Assembly: GCF_002307355.1 (NCBI RefSeq)
Contig: NZ_CP017481.1
Span: 1 to 64,000 of the forward strand
Direction: 5' to 3'
DNA length: 64,000 nucleotides
Origin: Pectobacterium polaris
GTDB taxonomy: Bacteria; Pseudomonadota; Gammaproteobacteria; Enterobacterales; Enterobacteriaceae
The stretch's first letter is position 1. Every line of letters begins with the position of its first letter. Below the pieces are notes generated by a model. The model searched no databases and had not been told where the DNA came from. It saw nothing but the letters and a program-made list of their open reading frames with translations. A program made the position numbers and the translations under genes. Of this stretch, positions 56,009-64,000 are shown piece after piece.

Positions 56009-56209
56009 CGCCCGACGTAGGGCTGCTCAGTCGCCGCAGCCCTACGAACCCTGGCTTTCGGCGTGAATTATGCCGCTACGCGGTACATTCGAAACGCGTG
56101 TCATCCTGTCGAACCGCCTGTGACGCGCTCCCGACGCGGCACAGGCTTTCGCAGCGTCCATGCTGCTCATTCGGGATGCCCCACGTTTCTCATCATAATT
56201 TTTTACGCC
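56009..56209. repeat. Dispersed ~200-bp repeat, copy 2
   Basis: Same block order and ends (CGCCCGAC to AATTTTTTACGCC) as the copy at 43576-43773, in the same orientation, with scattered substitutions and small indels. It lies between the transporter operon and hpxU. Confidence 0.75.
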
Positions 56210-56355
56210 GATGAACAGATAACAATGAGAAACAATCCACAACGCTGCGTCACAAAAATAATCCAGAGCGATCACGCCCGAAACGAGCTTCCTGGCTATA
56301 TAGCACATCAGTTAAATGCACCATTAAGGTGCAAAGGCACCATCCCAGCGCCCCA

Positions 56356-57195
56356 TTAGCGTTGCTCAAGCTCATCCAATTCACCATAAAGATCCACGAT
56401 CTGGTGGATGCGTTGGCGTCCGTCACGCAGCATTTCATGCAGCAGCGCATTGCTGATCACATTTACCAGACTCATGGCAGATGAATAGCTGTCAAACGCC
56501 GAGACACTGTCCAGTGGGACGCACAGCGACCAGGTTGCCAGCGACATTAGCGTACTCACCTGTGGTTCACACAGCAGCAGCACAGGCACGCCACGCTTTT
56601 GCAACTGTGCCAATAGCGGCTGAATCAGGCGCGGACGGCGGCGAAAAGCCACTACAATCACGACATCCTGCGCAGTGAGATCCACCAGCTCTTCGGAGAG
56701 CGTCTGTCCCGGCTGTGTCAGCAGCGTGACCTGTTGGCGAATCTGGAGCAGCTGTTGACGTAGGTGCAGCGCTACCGGGTAGCTATTGCGTAGCCCAATC
56801 AGACACAGGCGCTGCGCCTGCATCAGCGCCTGAATCACCGCGCCAAACTGCACAGGGTCAATCTGGTTTATCCACTGCGTCAGGTTCGCCATTTCCTGCT
56901 TGTAATGCCGCGCCAGCAGCGTGTTCCCCTGCACAGCATCCCGGTTATCCGCCAGCGGCATCCCACTTTGGCGCAGCGTTCTGAGTTCATCGCGCATGTC
57001 ACGGTAGCTGGGGTAGCCCAGCCGTTTGAACAACCGGCTGACGGTCGCTTTGGAGACGCTGCTCAGCCGCGCCAGCTCGGCACTGTTGTAGCTAATTAAA
57101 TCGTCAAAGTGATCGAAGATGAAATCCGCGACGCGCTGCTCCTGCGGTGAAAGCTCGCTGTAGCGATCCCGTAATCGTTCATCTATTTGCATCAT
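56356..57195 (-). CDS. hpxU: RpiR/MurR-family regulator HpxU
   Basis: 279 residues. N-terminal HTH_6 domain (about 1-78) with LSPQEQRVADFIFDHFDDL and LARLSSVSKATVSRLFKRLGY; C-terminal SIS domain (about 115-250) with VIVVAFRRRPRLIQPLLA. SIS domains bind phosphosugars or related ligands. It is divergent from hpxWXYZ and upstream of the hpxJK operon, so it probably controls both. HpxU is the regulator name used in Klebsiella. Confidence 0.85.
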   Translation of the reverse strand: MMQIDERLRDRYSELSPQEQRVADFIFDHFDDLISYNSAELARLSSVSKATVSRLFKRLGYPSYRDMRDELRTLRQSGMPLADNRDAVQGNTLLARHYKQEMANLTQWINQIDPVQFGAVIQALMQAQRLCLIGLRNSYPVALHLRQQLLQIRQQVTLLTQPGQTLSEELVDLTAQDVVIVVAFRRRPRLIQPLLAQLQKRGVPVLLLCEPQVSTLMSLATWSLCVPLDSVSAFDSYSSAMSLVNVISNALLHEMLRDGRQRIHQIVDLYGELDELEQR

Positions 57196-57395
57196 CGTCT
57201 CTCATCCGTTGCGCTTGCTGTAACGTTTGTTTCATGTCGCAGAACATAGCACAGGATTGTCAGGATGATATAGATACCTCCTCTGGCACCGCATACAGAC
57301 TTTCCACCGCACCGAAAAACTGGAACGCCGTTTGCTTATAGCTAGGGTTAATAGAACCAACCTACCCTACATAAAACTTAAAAAGGAATCCTGAA

Positions 57396-58982
57396 ATGAT
57401 GCAAAGCAACACCGCCCCGCTGGGCATGGCGGTCGCACCTCATCATTTAGCCAGTGCCAGCGCGTTAGCGATTCTGCGTGAAGGCGGAAACGCCATTGAA
57501 GCCATGGTCGCGGCAGCGGCAACCATTGCCGTAGTCTACCCGCATATGAACGGGATCGGCGGCGACGGGTTCTGGCTGATTGTGCCGCCACACGGTGAGC
57601 CCATTGCTATCGATGCCAGTGGGGCAGCGGGGTCGCTGGCCTGCCGTGAGTACTATCAGGGCGAAAACCGCATTCCGCATCGTGGCCCCAAAGCGGCGCT
57701 GACGGTCGCGGGCACCGTTGGCGGCTGGCAGGAAGCGCTAACCTATTCACAAGAAATAGACAGTACACCGATGCCGCTGGCCCGTCTGTTATCTGACGCG
57801 ATTCGCTATGCGGCTGACGGCATTCCCGTCACACAGTCTCAGGAAGATGCACTCACTCAGCGCTATCACGAGCTGAACGATTGTCCGGCCTTTAGTCAGC
57901 TGTTTATGCCGCAGGGGAATATCCCGCGCGCGGGCAGTCGTTTCACACAGTCGGATTTAGCCGATACCCTGACGACACTGAGCCTTGAAGGGCTGGACAG
58001 TTTTTATCGCGGCTCCGTCGCTGCCAAACTGTCGGCACAGATGGCGCAGCTCGGTATGCCGCTAACGGCTGACGATCTGGCAAATTACCGCGCCAAGCGG
58101 ACAACACCGCTGGTGCTGAAACACAGTAAAGGCGACATCTATAACCTCGCGCCGCCGACGCAGGGCCTGGTGTCGCTCGCGATTCTCGGTCTGACCGATC
58201 ATTTGGACATGGAAGATCTGAACGATAGCCAGGCGATCCACCGCATTGTCGAATCGACCAAGCTGGCATTTGGTCTGCGTGACCGCTTCATTACCGATCC
58301 CAAGCTGATGACGCAGGACGTTCAGGCGCTGCTGGAAAACGATGCGCTCGGCGTGCTGGCTCGGCAGGTCGATACGCGAAAAGCCGCACTGTGGGGAGAA
58401 GGCAAAGGCCCCGGCGACACTGTCTGGATGGGCGTATGCGACAGCAGCGGCCTGTGCGTCTCTTTCATTCAAAGCATTTACCACGAGTTTGGCAGTGGCG
58501 TGGTCTTACCGGGAACTGGCGTGCTCTGGCAAAACCGCGGGGCTTCGTTCAGCCTCGATCCGGCACACCTGCTGGCACTAGAACCGGGCAAACAACCGTT
58601 TCATACCTTAAACCCTGCCGCCGCACGCCTGTCCGACGGACGTACCATGGTCTACGGATCAATGGGCGGAGACGGGCAGCCGCAGACGCAGGCGGCCATC
58701 TTTATCCGTCACGTTCAGCAAGGGCTACCGCTGCAACAGGCGATTACCGCCCCGCGCTGGCTGCTGGGCCGCACCTGGGGACAGGTCTCCGATACGCTAA
58801 AGATCGAAGATCGCTTTAAACCCGCCACCGTGGATGCCCTACGTCAGCTCGGTCACGACGTCGAGCTCTTGAGCAGCTTTAGTGAAACGGTCGGCCACGC
58901 GGGGGCCATCGTACGGCACACCAACGGCATGCTGGAAGGTGCCTTCGATCCGCGCAGCAACGGCAGCGCGGCAGGTTTTTAA
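57396..58982 (+). CDS. hpxW: Oxamate amidohydrolase HpxW (gamma-glutamyltransferase family)
   Basis: 528 residues, Ntn-hydrolase of the gamma-glutamyltransferase family made as one chain that cleaves itself. The likely nucleophile threonine follows GEGKGPGD in the segment DTVWMGVCDSSGLCVSFIQS near residue 343, where GGTs have their catalytic Thr. No signal peptide, so it is cytoplasmic, unlike ordinary GGT. Klebsiella HpxW hydrolyses oxamate to oxalate and ammonia, late in purine-ring use. AAGGAAT before the ATG. Starts hpxWXYZ. Confidence 0.9.
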   Translation: MMQSNTAPLGMAVAPHHLASASALAILREGGNAIEAMVAAAATIAVVYPHMNGIGGDGFWLIVPPHGEPIAIDASGAAGSLACREYYQGENRIPHRGPKAALTVAGTVGGWQEALTYSQEIDSTPMPLARLLSDAIRYAADGIPVTQSQEDALTQRYHELNDCPAFSQLFMPQGNIPRAGSRFTQSDLADTLTTLSLEGLDSFYRGSVAAKLSAQMAQLGMPLTADDLANYRAKRTTPLVLKHSKGDIYNLAPPTQGLVSLAILGLTDHLDMEDLNDSQAIHRIVESTKLAFGLRDRFITDPKLMTQDVQALLENDALGVLARQVDTRKAALWGEGKGPGDTVWMGVCDSSGLCVSFIQSIYHEFGSGVVLPGTGVLWQNRGASFSLDPAHLLALEPGKQPFHTLNPAAARLSDGRTMVYGSMGGDGQPQTQAAIFIRHVQQGLPLQQAITAPRWLLGRTWGQVSDTLKIEDRFKPATVDALRQLGHDVELLSSFSETVGHAGAIVRHTNGMLEGAFDPRSNGSAAGF

Positions 58983-59008
58983 TCATGACTCAACAGGGAG
59001 AACACCGC

Positions 59009-59221
59009 ATGACGACACCATCTATCGATAACGACACGTTAGCCGCTTATCTTCAGCACATGGAAACGCTGCTGGCGCTGCAACTCAGTCAGGAACGGCG
59101 TCAGGAGCTATTAGTTCAGTTCAGCCGCATTCACGCCATGGCACAGCCGCTGATGGATTTTCCTCTTGATGAGCATCAGGAAATTGCCGGGGTTTATACG
59201 CTAGGAGCTTATACGCTATGA
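59009..59221 (+). CDS. hpxX: HpxX, DUF4089 small protein
   Basis: 70 residues from ATG 59009, preferred because AGGGAG precedes it; ATG 58985 would add eight. Pattern LAAYLQHMETLLALQLSQER and HAMAQPLMDFPLDEHQEIAG is DUF4089, a small subunit that accompanies amidase AtzE-type enzymes, much as GatC does GatA (AtzG in cyanuric acid breakdown). Its end overlaps hpxY by 4 bp. Confidence 0.88.
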   Translation: MTTPSIDNDTLAAYLQHMETLLALQLSQERRQELLVQFSRIHAMAQPLMDFPLDEHQEIAGVYTLGAYTL

Positions 59222-60636
59222 GCTTACACGCCAGAAGCGCGTCCTCATCATTATCTATCCGGCAGATTCAGCAAGGTTTGCAGGCCGGCACGTTCTCCGC
59301 CAGAGAGCTTGCACAGCAGGCGCTGGGCGCCATTGAGCAGGCCAACCCCACCATTAATGCCTACACCCATGTCACCGGCGAACGCATGCTGGCAGAGGCT
59401 GAGCGTATTGATGCCAGCCACCAACGGGGGGAAACCTTGCCCGCACTGGCCGGTGTGCCTTACGCCGTCAAGAACCTGTTTGACGTCAGCGGCGAAACCA
59501 CGTTGGCGGGTGCCGAGCTTTTCAGCCAGCGACCGCCCGCCGCACAGGATGCCTTTGCCATTCGCCAGCTTGCTGGTCAGGGTGCACTGCTGTCCGGTAT
59601 GTTGAATATGGATGCCTATGCCTACGGCTTTACCACCGAAAACAGCCATTACGGCCCCACGCACAACCCACTCGACACACAGCGCATTGCGGGGGGATCG
59701 TCTGGCGGATCGGCAGCCGCCGTCGCAGCAGGCTTGGTTAACTTCTCGCTGGGTAGCGACACCAATGGCTCGATCCGCGTGCCGTCGTCACTCTGTGGCA
59801 TTTTCGGACTAAAGCCGACGTTTGGCCGTTTATCACGCCACGGCAGCCACCCGTTTGTCGCCAGCCTCGACCATATCGGCCCGCTGGCGCGTAGCGCAGA
59901 CGATCTGGCCTTGGTGTTCGACGCCTTACAAGGTCGCGATGAACACGATCGTTTTCAGGCCAAGCGGGAAACGCAGCATACCGCCACACAGTTGGAAGCG
60001 GGCAGTGACGGATTGCGCTACGCGGTGCTCGATGGCTATTTCTCCACGTGGGCCAGTGAGGAGGCCAGCGCCGCCGTTCGTCAGATCGCACTGGCGCTGG
60101 GCGCGCAGGACAGCCTGACGTTAGCCGATGCCGCACTGGCACGTAGCGCCGCCTTTATTCTGTCGGCCAGCGAAGGGGGCAATCAGTATCTGCCCGCCTT
60201 ACGCACGCAGCCTGAGCGCTTCGAGCCGCTGTCGCGCGAGCGGCTGCTGGCAGGCGCGATGATCCCCGCCGCCTGGTATGTGCAGGCTCAGCGCTTCCGT
60301 AATTATTTCCGCCAACAGACGCTGGCGCTGTTTGAGCATACCGACCTGCTGATCGCCCCAGCAACGCCCTGTTCCGCCACGCTCATTGGGCAGGAAACCA
60401 TGCGTATTAATGATACCGACCTGCCCGTCCGCGCCAGCATGGGCATGCTGACACAGCCGATCTCTTTCGTCGGGCTGCCCGTCGTGACGGTGCCGGTAGC
60501 GACCGCGAGCGGCCTGCCGATAGGCGTGCAGATTATTGCCGCACCGTGGCGCGAGGATCTTTGCCTGCGGACGGCATGGGCGCTGGAACAACAAAAAATA
60601 GTCTACACAGTAGAGGAAAGAAAATATGTTGCCTGA
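59218..60636 (+). CDS. hpxY: HpxY, AtzE-type amidase
   Basis: 472 residues of the amidase-signature family. Ser-cisSer-Lys triad: lysine in YAVKNLFDVSGE, cis-serine and linker in AGGSSGGSAAAVAAGL, nucleophile in GSDTNGSIRVPSSLCG. Close relatives are AtzE, which deaminates carboxybiuret, so a ureide/carbamoyl substrate such as oxalurate is likely. Coupled to hpxX (4 bp) and hpxZ (11 bp overlap). Confidence 0.9.
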   Translation: MSLHARSASSSLSIRQIQQGLQAGTFSARELAQQALGAIEQANPTINAYTHVTGERMLAEAERIDASHQRGETLPALAGVPYAVKNLFDVSGETTLAGAELFSQRPPAAQDAFAIRQLAGQGALLSGMLNMDAYAYGFTTENSHYGPTHNPLDTQRIAGGSSGGSAAAVAAGLVNFSLGSDTNGSIRVPSSLCGIFGLKPTFGRLSRHGSHPFVASLDHIGPLARSADDLALVFDALQGRDEHDRFQAKRETQHTATQLEAGSDGLRYAVLDGYFSTWASEEASAAVRQIALALGAQDSLTLADAALARSAAFILSASEGGNQYLPALRTQPERFEPLSRERLLAGAMIPAAWYVQAQRFRNYFRQQTLALFEHTDLLIAPATPCSATLIGQETMRINDTDLPVRASMGMLTQPISFVGLPVVTVPVATASGLPIGVQIIAAPWREDLCLRTAWALEQQKIVYTVEERKYVA

Positions 60637-61012
60637 GGATATTAACCAACCGGATGTGCTGGCCGACGTGACCGCCGCGTTCTATCGCTATGAGAAAGCC
60701 TTAACGGGTAATGACGTTGCAGTGCTGGATGAACTGTTCTGGCACGATGAAAAAACGGTGCGCTACGGTGCGGGAGAAAATCTGTACGGGATCGAAGAAA
60801 TTCGCGCCTTTCGCCTCGCTCGCCCCTCTGCCGGTCTGGACAGAACGCTGCGTAATACGGTCATCACCACTTATGGTCATGATATGGCCGTCGCCAGCAC
60901 GGAATTCACCCGCGCAGGCAGTACGAAGATTGGTCGCCAAATGCAAACCTGGGTAAAAATGCCCGAAGGCTGGCGCGTTGTCGCCGCCCACGTCAGCCTG
61001 ATGAGCGAGTAG
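60626..61012 (+). CDS. hpxZ: HpxZ, AtzH-like (DUF3225) protein
   Basis: 128 residues, NTF2/SnoaL-like fold: AFYRYEKALTGNDVAVLDEL, DEKTVRYGAGENLYGIEEIR and QMQTWVKMPEGWRVVAAHVS. Relative of AtzH, which handles an amide intermediate in cyanuric acid breakdown. Last gene of hpxWXYZ, consistent with a role between HpxY and HpxW. Confidence 0.88.
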   Translation: MLPEDINQPDVLADVTAAFYRYEKALTGNDVAVLDELFWHDEKTVRYGAGENLYGIEEIRAFRLARPSAGLDRTLRNTVITTYGHDMAVASTEFTRAGSTKIGRQMQTWVKMPEGWRVVAAHVSLMSE

Positions 61013-61058
61013 CAAAGGAGGATTCTCCCCCTCTTGCCATATCTACCGACCCACATCC

Positions 61059-61451
61059 TCAAGGCTGACGGTGATACACCGCTTCAATGTTGTAGCCATC
61101 GGGGTCGTGCACGAAGGCGGCATAATAATCCTGATGATAATGCGGGCGCAGCCCCGGCGGCCCATTATCTATGCCTCCTGCCGCCATAGCGGCGACAAAG
61201 AAAGCTTCAACATGCTCTCGCGAGGCGGCGCTGAACGCAAAATGCACCGCCGGACACGGTTCGCCCTTCGACTGGTAAATCCAGAACTCGCCACCGGGAT
61301 CGCTGGACTGCCCATATCCTTCCATCACGGTAAAGCTGACGGCAAATGACATGTCCTTAATCAGGCGATAGCCCAACGGCTTGAGCGCCGCTTCATAGAA
61401 TTGTCGGCTACGGGCAATATCCCTCACCGGAATGCTCAGGTGATCTAACAC
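61059..61451 (-). CDS. VOC-family (glyoxalase-fold) protein
   Basis: 130 residues: LDHLSIPVRDIARSRQFYEAAL, the metal-type His5, and C-terminal FVHDPDGYNIEAVYH with the conserved DPDGxxxE end. The vicinal-oxygen-chelate fold covers dioxygenases, glyoxalases and binding proteins, and no more specific role is visible. Convergent with hpxZ. Confidence 0.85.
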   Translation of the reverse strand: MLDHLSIPVRDIARSRQFYEAALKPLGYRLIKDMSFAVSFTVMEGYGQSSDPGGEFWIYQSKGEPCPAVHFAFSAASREHVEAFFVAAMAAGGIDNGPPGLRPHYHQDYYAAFVHDPDGYNIEAVYHRQP

Positions 61452-62020
61452 GATGGCTCCTTTCGATAATCATTGTGGGTGATATTTAGCCACTATAACC
61501 ACAACTTAATCATGGACAATATGATCGCGATCGGCAAAAGAGAAACACGCGATAGTTCACGAAACATCCCATCAAATCAACGCTGCCACTCTGCTTTTAT
61601 TCCCCCTAAATATGACAGATATATTATTCAGAACACTCTCATTTATTGATGGGAATTAACGCAATCATTTTACCCACTATATCTTTGCTATACTGTATAA
61701 AATACCGACAGATATCATAAGTAAAAAATGTACTTACGTCGGTCTATTTGAGTGTCTATAACCCGAAAAATGTGATTTATTTATCATATTATTCCATTAG
61801 TGGAATTCGCTATAACTCGCGGTTTATCCACCATCAGAAAAGGTTATATCCCCCGCGAATTCAACACATAGAAACCAACAGGTAACACACTGTTATAAAA
61901 AGAATTACCCTTTCAATCAAAAATCATAAAGATCACGTAAATCATGAAGATAAGGCAGTAATAATAGTGCTGCCGTTATCGCAAATATTAGCCTATCGGG
62001 AAACATCCCTGAGGCAATCA
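61452..62020. other. AT-rich upstream region of proVW
   Basis: About 570 bp, very AT-rich, with several A and T tracts. In E. coli the corresponding region is curved and bound by H-NS, which silences proU at low osmolarity. A short hairpin GGGA-aaca-TCCC lies at 61998-62009. No gene seen. Confidence 0.5.
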
Positions 62021-62024
62021 AGGG

Positions 62025-62052
62025 TTGTCTCAGAATCTGAGTATGGTAGGGT
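62025..62052 (+). promoter_or_regulatory. proU P2-like sigma-70 promoter
   Basis: TTGTCT, 16 bp, TAGGGT. The whole element, including the CAGAATCTGAGTATG spacer, closely matches what I remember of the E. coli proU P2 promoter (TTGCCT, CAGATTCTCAGTATG, TAGGGT). It would start transcription near 62060, some 60 nt before proV. Confidence 0.75.
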
Positions 62053-62120
62053 AGATTATGTTTAATCATTATCAGGGTTACGTTATAGAATTATAAACGA
62101 CACAGGAAAACAATAATTTC

Positions 62121-63323
62121 ATGGCAATTAAACTTGAAGTAAAGAATCTTTATAAGATATTTGGCGAGCATCCTGACAGAGCATTTAAACTGATTGATAA
62201 AGGCCTGAGCAAAGATCAGGTATTTGAAAAAACAGGGCTTACTGTCGGCGTGAAAGATGCCAGTCTGGCCATTGAAGAAGGCGAGATATTTGTCATCATG
62301 GGATTATCCGGTTCCGGCAAATCAACCATGGTACGCCTTCTCAATCGTCTGATCGAACCCACTCGGGGTCAGGTGCTGATCGACGGTGAGGATATCTCCA
62401 AGATATCCGATACCGCGCTGCGTGACGTACGCCGCAAAAAGATCAGTATGGTGTTCCAATCCTTTGCGCTGATGCCGCATCTGAATATCCTCAACAATAC
62501 CGCGTTTGGTATGGAGCTGGCTGGCGTGCCGAAAGCGGAACGTGAGCAAAAAGCGCTGGATGCTTTGCAGCAGGTTGGCCTTGAAGCCTACGCTGCGTCT
62601 TACCCAGATGAGCTGTCCGGCGGGATGCGGCAGCGTGTCGGTCTGGCACGTGCGTTAGCGAATGACCCCGATATCCTGCTGATGGATGAGGCGTTCTCCG
62701 CGCTCGATCCGCTGATCCGTACTGAAATGCAGGATGAGTTAGTCAAACTCCAGTCTCGTCATCAACGCACTATCGTCTTTATCTCGCACGATCTGGATGA
62801 AGCGATGCGCATCGGTGACCGGATTGCCATCATGCACGGCGGTGAAGTCATTCAGGTCGGTACACCCGATGAAATCCTGAATAACCCAGCCAATGACTAT
62901 GTGCGCACCTTCTTCCGCGGTGTCGATATCAGCCACGTATTTAGTGCCAAAGATATCGCCCGCCGTCGCCCGGTCACCTTAATCCGTAAAACGCCCGGCG
63001 TGGGTCCACGCTCCGCGCTGAAAATCCTTCAGGATGAAGACCGTGATTACGGCTACGTGCTGGAAGGCGGAAAACGCTTCATTGGCGTCGTCTCGATTGA
63101 TTCACTGAAGCAGGCGCTGAAAGAACAGCAGCCGCTGGAACAGGCGTTACTGCCCGAACCTGCTCCTGTGCCCGCAGATATGTCACTCAACGAGCTGATT
63201 TCTCAGGTCGCACAGGCTCCCTGTGCCGTTCCTGTCATCGGCGAGAACCATGAGTACATTGGCATCATTTCCAAAGGAATGTTGCTTCAGGCACTGGATA
63301 AGGAAGGAGTGACCAATGAGTAA
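62121..63323 (+). CDS. proV: Glycine betaine/proline ABC importer ATPase
   Basis: 400 residues, as in E. coli. Walker [17 protein letters not shown]-loop [10 protein letters not shown], signature [16 protein letters not shown], Walker [14 protein letters not shown]-loop ISHDLDEAM; two CBS-type repeats at about 280-398 sense osmotic state in this transporter family. The N-terminus [15 protein letters not shown] is typical. Its end overlaps proW by 7 bp. Confidence 0.97.
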   Translation: MAIKLEVKNLYKIFGEHPDRAFKLIDKGLSKDQVFEKTGLTVGVKDASLAIEEGEIFVIMGLSGSGKSTMVRLLNRLIEPTRGQVLIDGEDISKISDTALRDVRRKKISMVFQSFALMPHLNILNNTAFGMELAGVPKAEREQKALDALQQVGLEAYAASYPDELSGGMRQRVGLARALANDPDILLMDEAFSALDPLIRTEMQDELVKLQSRHQRTIVFISHDLDEAMRIGDRIAIMHGGEVIQVGTPDEILNNPANDYVRTFFRGVDISHVFSAKDIARRRPVTLIRKTPGVGPRSALKILQDEDRDYGYVLEGGKRFIGVVSIDSLKQALKEQQPLEQALLPEPAPVPADMSLNELISQVAQAPCAVPVIGENHEYIGIISKGMLLQALDKEGVTNE

Positions 63324-64000
63324 ATCAACATCAAATCCGTGGGACAACACCACGGCACAAAATCAGCCAGCCAATCAGGATGTAACCCCTGAACAGGCTA
63401 ATGGCGCACAGCAGAACGATCCGTGGGCAGCCAGCACGCAGAGCGCACCCGCAGATCACGCACCCGCACAGCATGGTACGACGCCTGACAGCGCAACGCA
63501 GAGCGATCCTTGGTCCACTGGCGCGCCCGCTCAGGATGCACCAGCTAACGGCAGCGATGCCTGGAGCACCGCACCAGCTCCCGATGGTTCCGCCGATGCC
63601 GCTCATCAGGCTGCACAATCCGGCAGTGACTGGTTAAACAGCGCCGCCCCTGCGACACCCGAGCATTTCAACCTGCTCGATCCGTTTAAAGACACGCTGA
63701 TCCCGCTGGACACTTGGGTCACTCACGGGATCGACTGGGTTGTGCTGCACTTCAGACCGGTCTTTCAGGGCGTTCGCGTCCCGGTCGACTTTATTCTGGG
63801 CGGCTTCCAGCAGTTCCTGCTGGGAATGCCCGCGCCGATCGCCATTCTGGTGTTCTCGCTGATTGCCTGGCAGATGTCCAGCTTAGGTATGGGTATCACG
63901 ACGCTGCTATCTCTGATCGCGATTGGTGCGATTGGTGCCTGGTCGCAGGCCATGATCACGTTAGCACTGGTGCTTACTGCTCTGTTCTTCTGCGTACTCA
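63317..64000 (+). CDS. proW: Glycine betaine/proline ABC importer permease (3' part beyond window)
   Basis: 228 codons visible, still open at the right edge. The long N-terminal hydrophilic tail (about 1-115) holds repeated short motifs with tryptophan: NPWDN, DPWAAS, DPWSTG, DAWSTA, DWLNSA. E. coli ProW has a shorter version with about three such units. After it come [19 protein letters not shown] and the first membrane helices ([36 protein letters not shown]). ATG 63317 lies inside the end of proV. Confidence 0.96.

Overview
The window looks like a chromosomal segment of a soft-rot enterobacterium, most likely Pectobacterium. I base this on E. coli-like gene order and protein sequences (pepD-gpt-frsA-crl-proBA-thrW; fadE-gmhA-yafJ-yafK; dinB; proVW), a complete set of methionine-salvage genes, a purine-catabolic hpx cluster, an ERIC element and a type VI secretion operon. 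The genus is an inference; no species marker was tested.

Layout. 1-4979 (minus): start of a T6SS operon, tssB-tssC-tssE-tssF-tssG, with tssG cut by the window edge. 4980-6133: an AT-rich gap holding one orphan coding remnant. 6134-7393: a TerF-like TerD+VWA protein. 7414-8011: two fossils, an IS3-type transposase end and a phage-type integrase fragment. 8400-23900: a low-GC accessory island ending at tRNA-Thr(CGT) (thrW), a known integration site in enterobacteria.

The island has two halves that converge on an ERIC element. The left half (plus strand) carries a small membrane protein, a WYL-domain regulator, a lipase-like hydrolase fused to a YaaW-like domain, and a six-gene operon: AAA ATPase, amphipathic/coiled-coil protein, ZorA-like motor, ZorB-like peptidoglycan-binding stator, PD-(D/E)XK nuclease and an unknown protein. 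This resembles a Zorya-type anti-phage system with an accessory set I do not recognise. The same palindrome, GCGACA-N5-TGTCG(C/A), occurs three times in front of its parts. The regulator is out of frame because of a 14-bp unit present three times, and the hydrolase is out of frame in a short G tract. The right half (minus strand) is a second WYL regulator followed by dynamin-like genes of the leoB-leoC-leoA type, with its own palindrome of the same geometry. In this module the GTPase motifs are split between LeoB (P-loop) and LeoC (DxPG).

23883-47797 is mostly conserved core: proline synthesis (proBA), crl, frsA, gpt, pepD, dinB with a textbook LexA box, yafE, dpaA/yafK, yafJ, gmhA, fadE with a FadR-like site, yajD, and methionine salvage (mtnK, mtnA, mtnBCD, ybdL, yafV) with MetJ-like boxes in both divergent promoters. 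48043-50121 is a lone AT-rich DUF4238 gene. 50279-61012 is a purine/ureide catabolism cluster: an ABC importer plus HpxJ/HpxK on the minus strand, the RpiR-type regulator HpxU, and hpxWXYZ on the plus strand. A VOC protein follows, then the osmoprotectant operon proVW, cut at the right edge, with a promoter resembling E. coli proU P2. Two copies of a ~200-bp dispersed repeat flank the mtnD and hpx regions.
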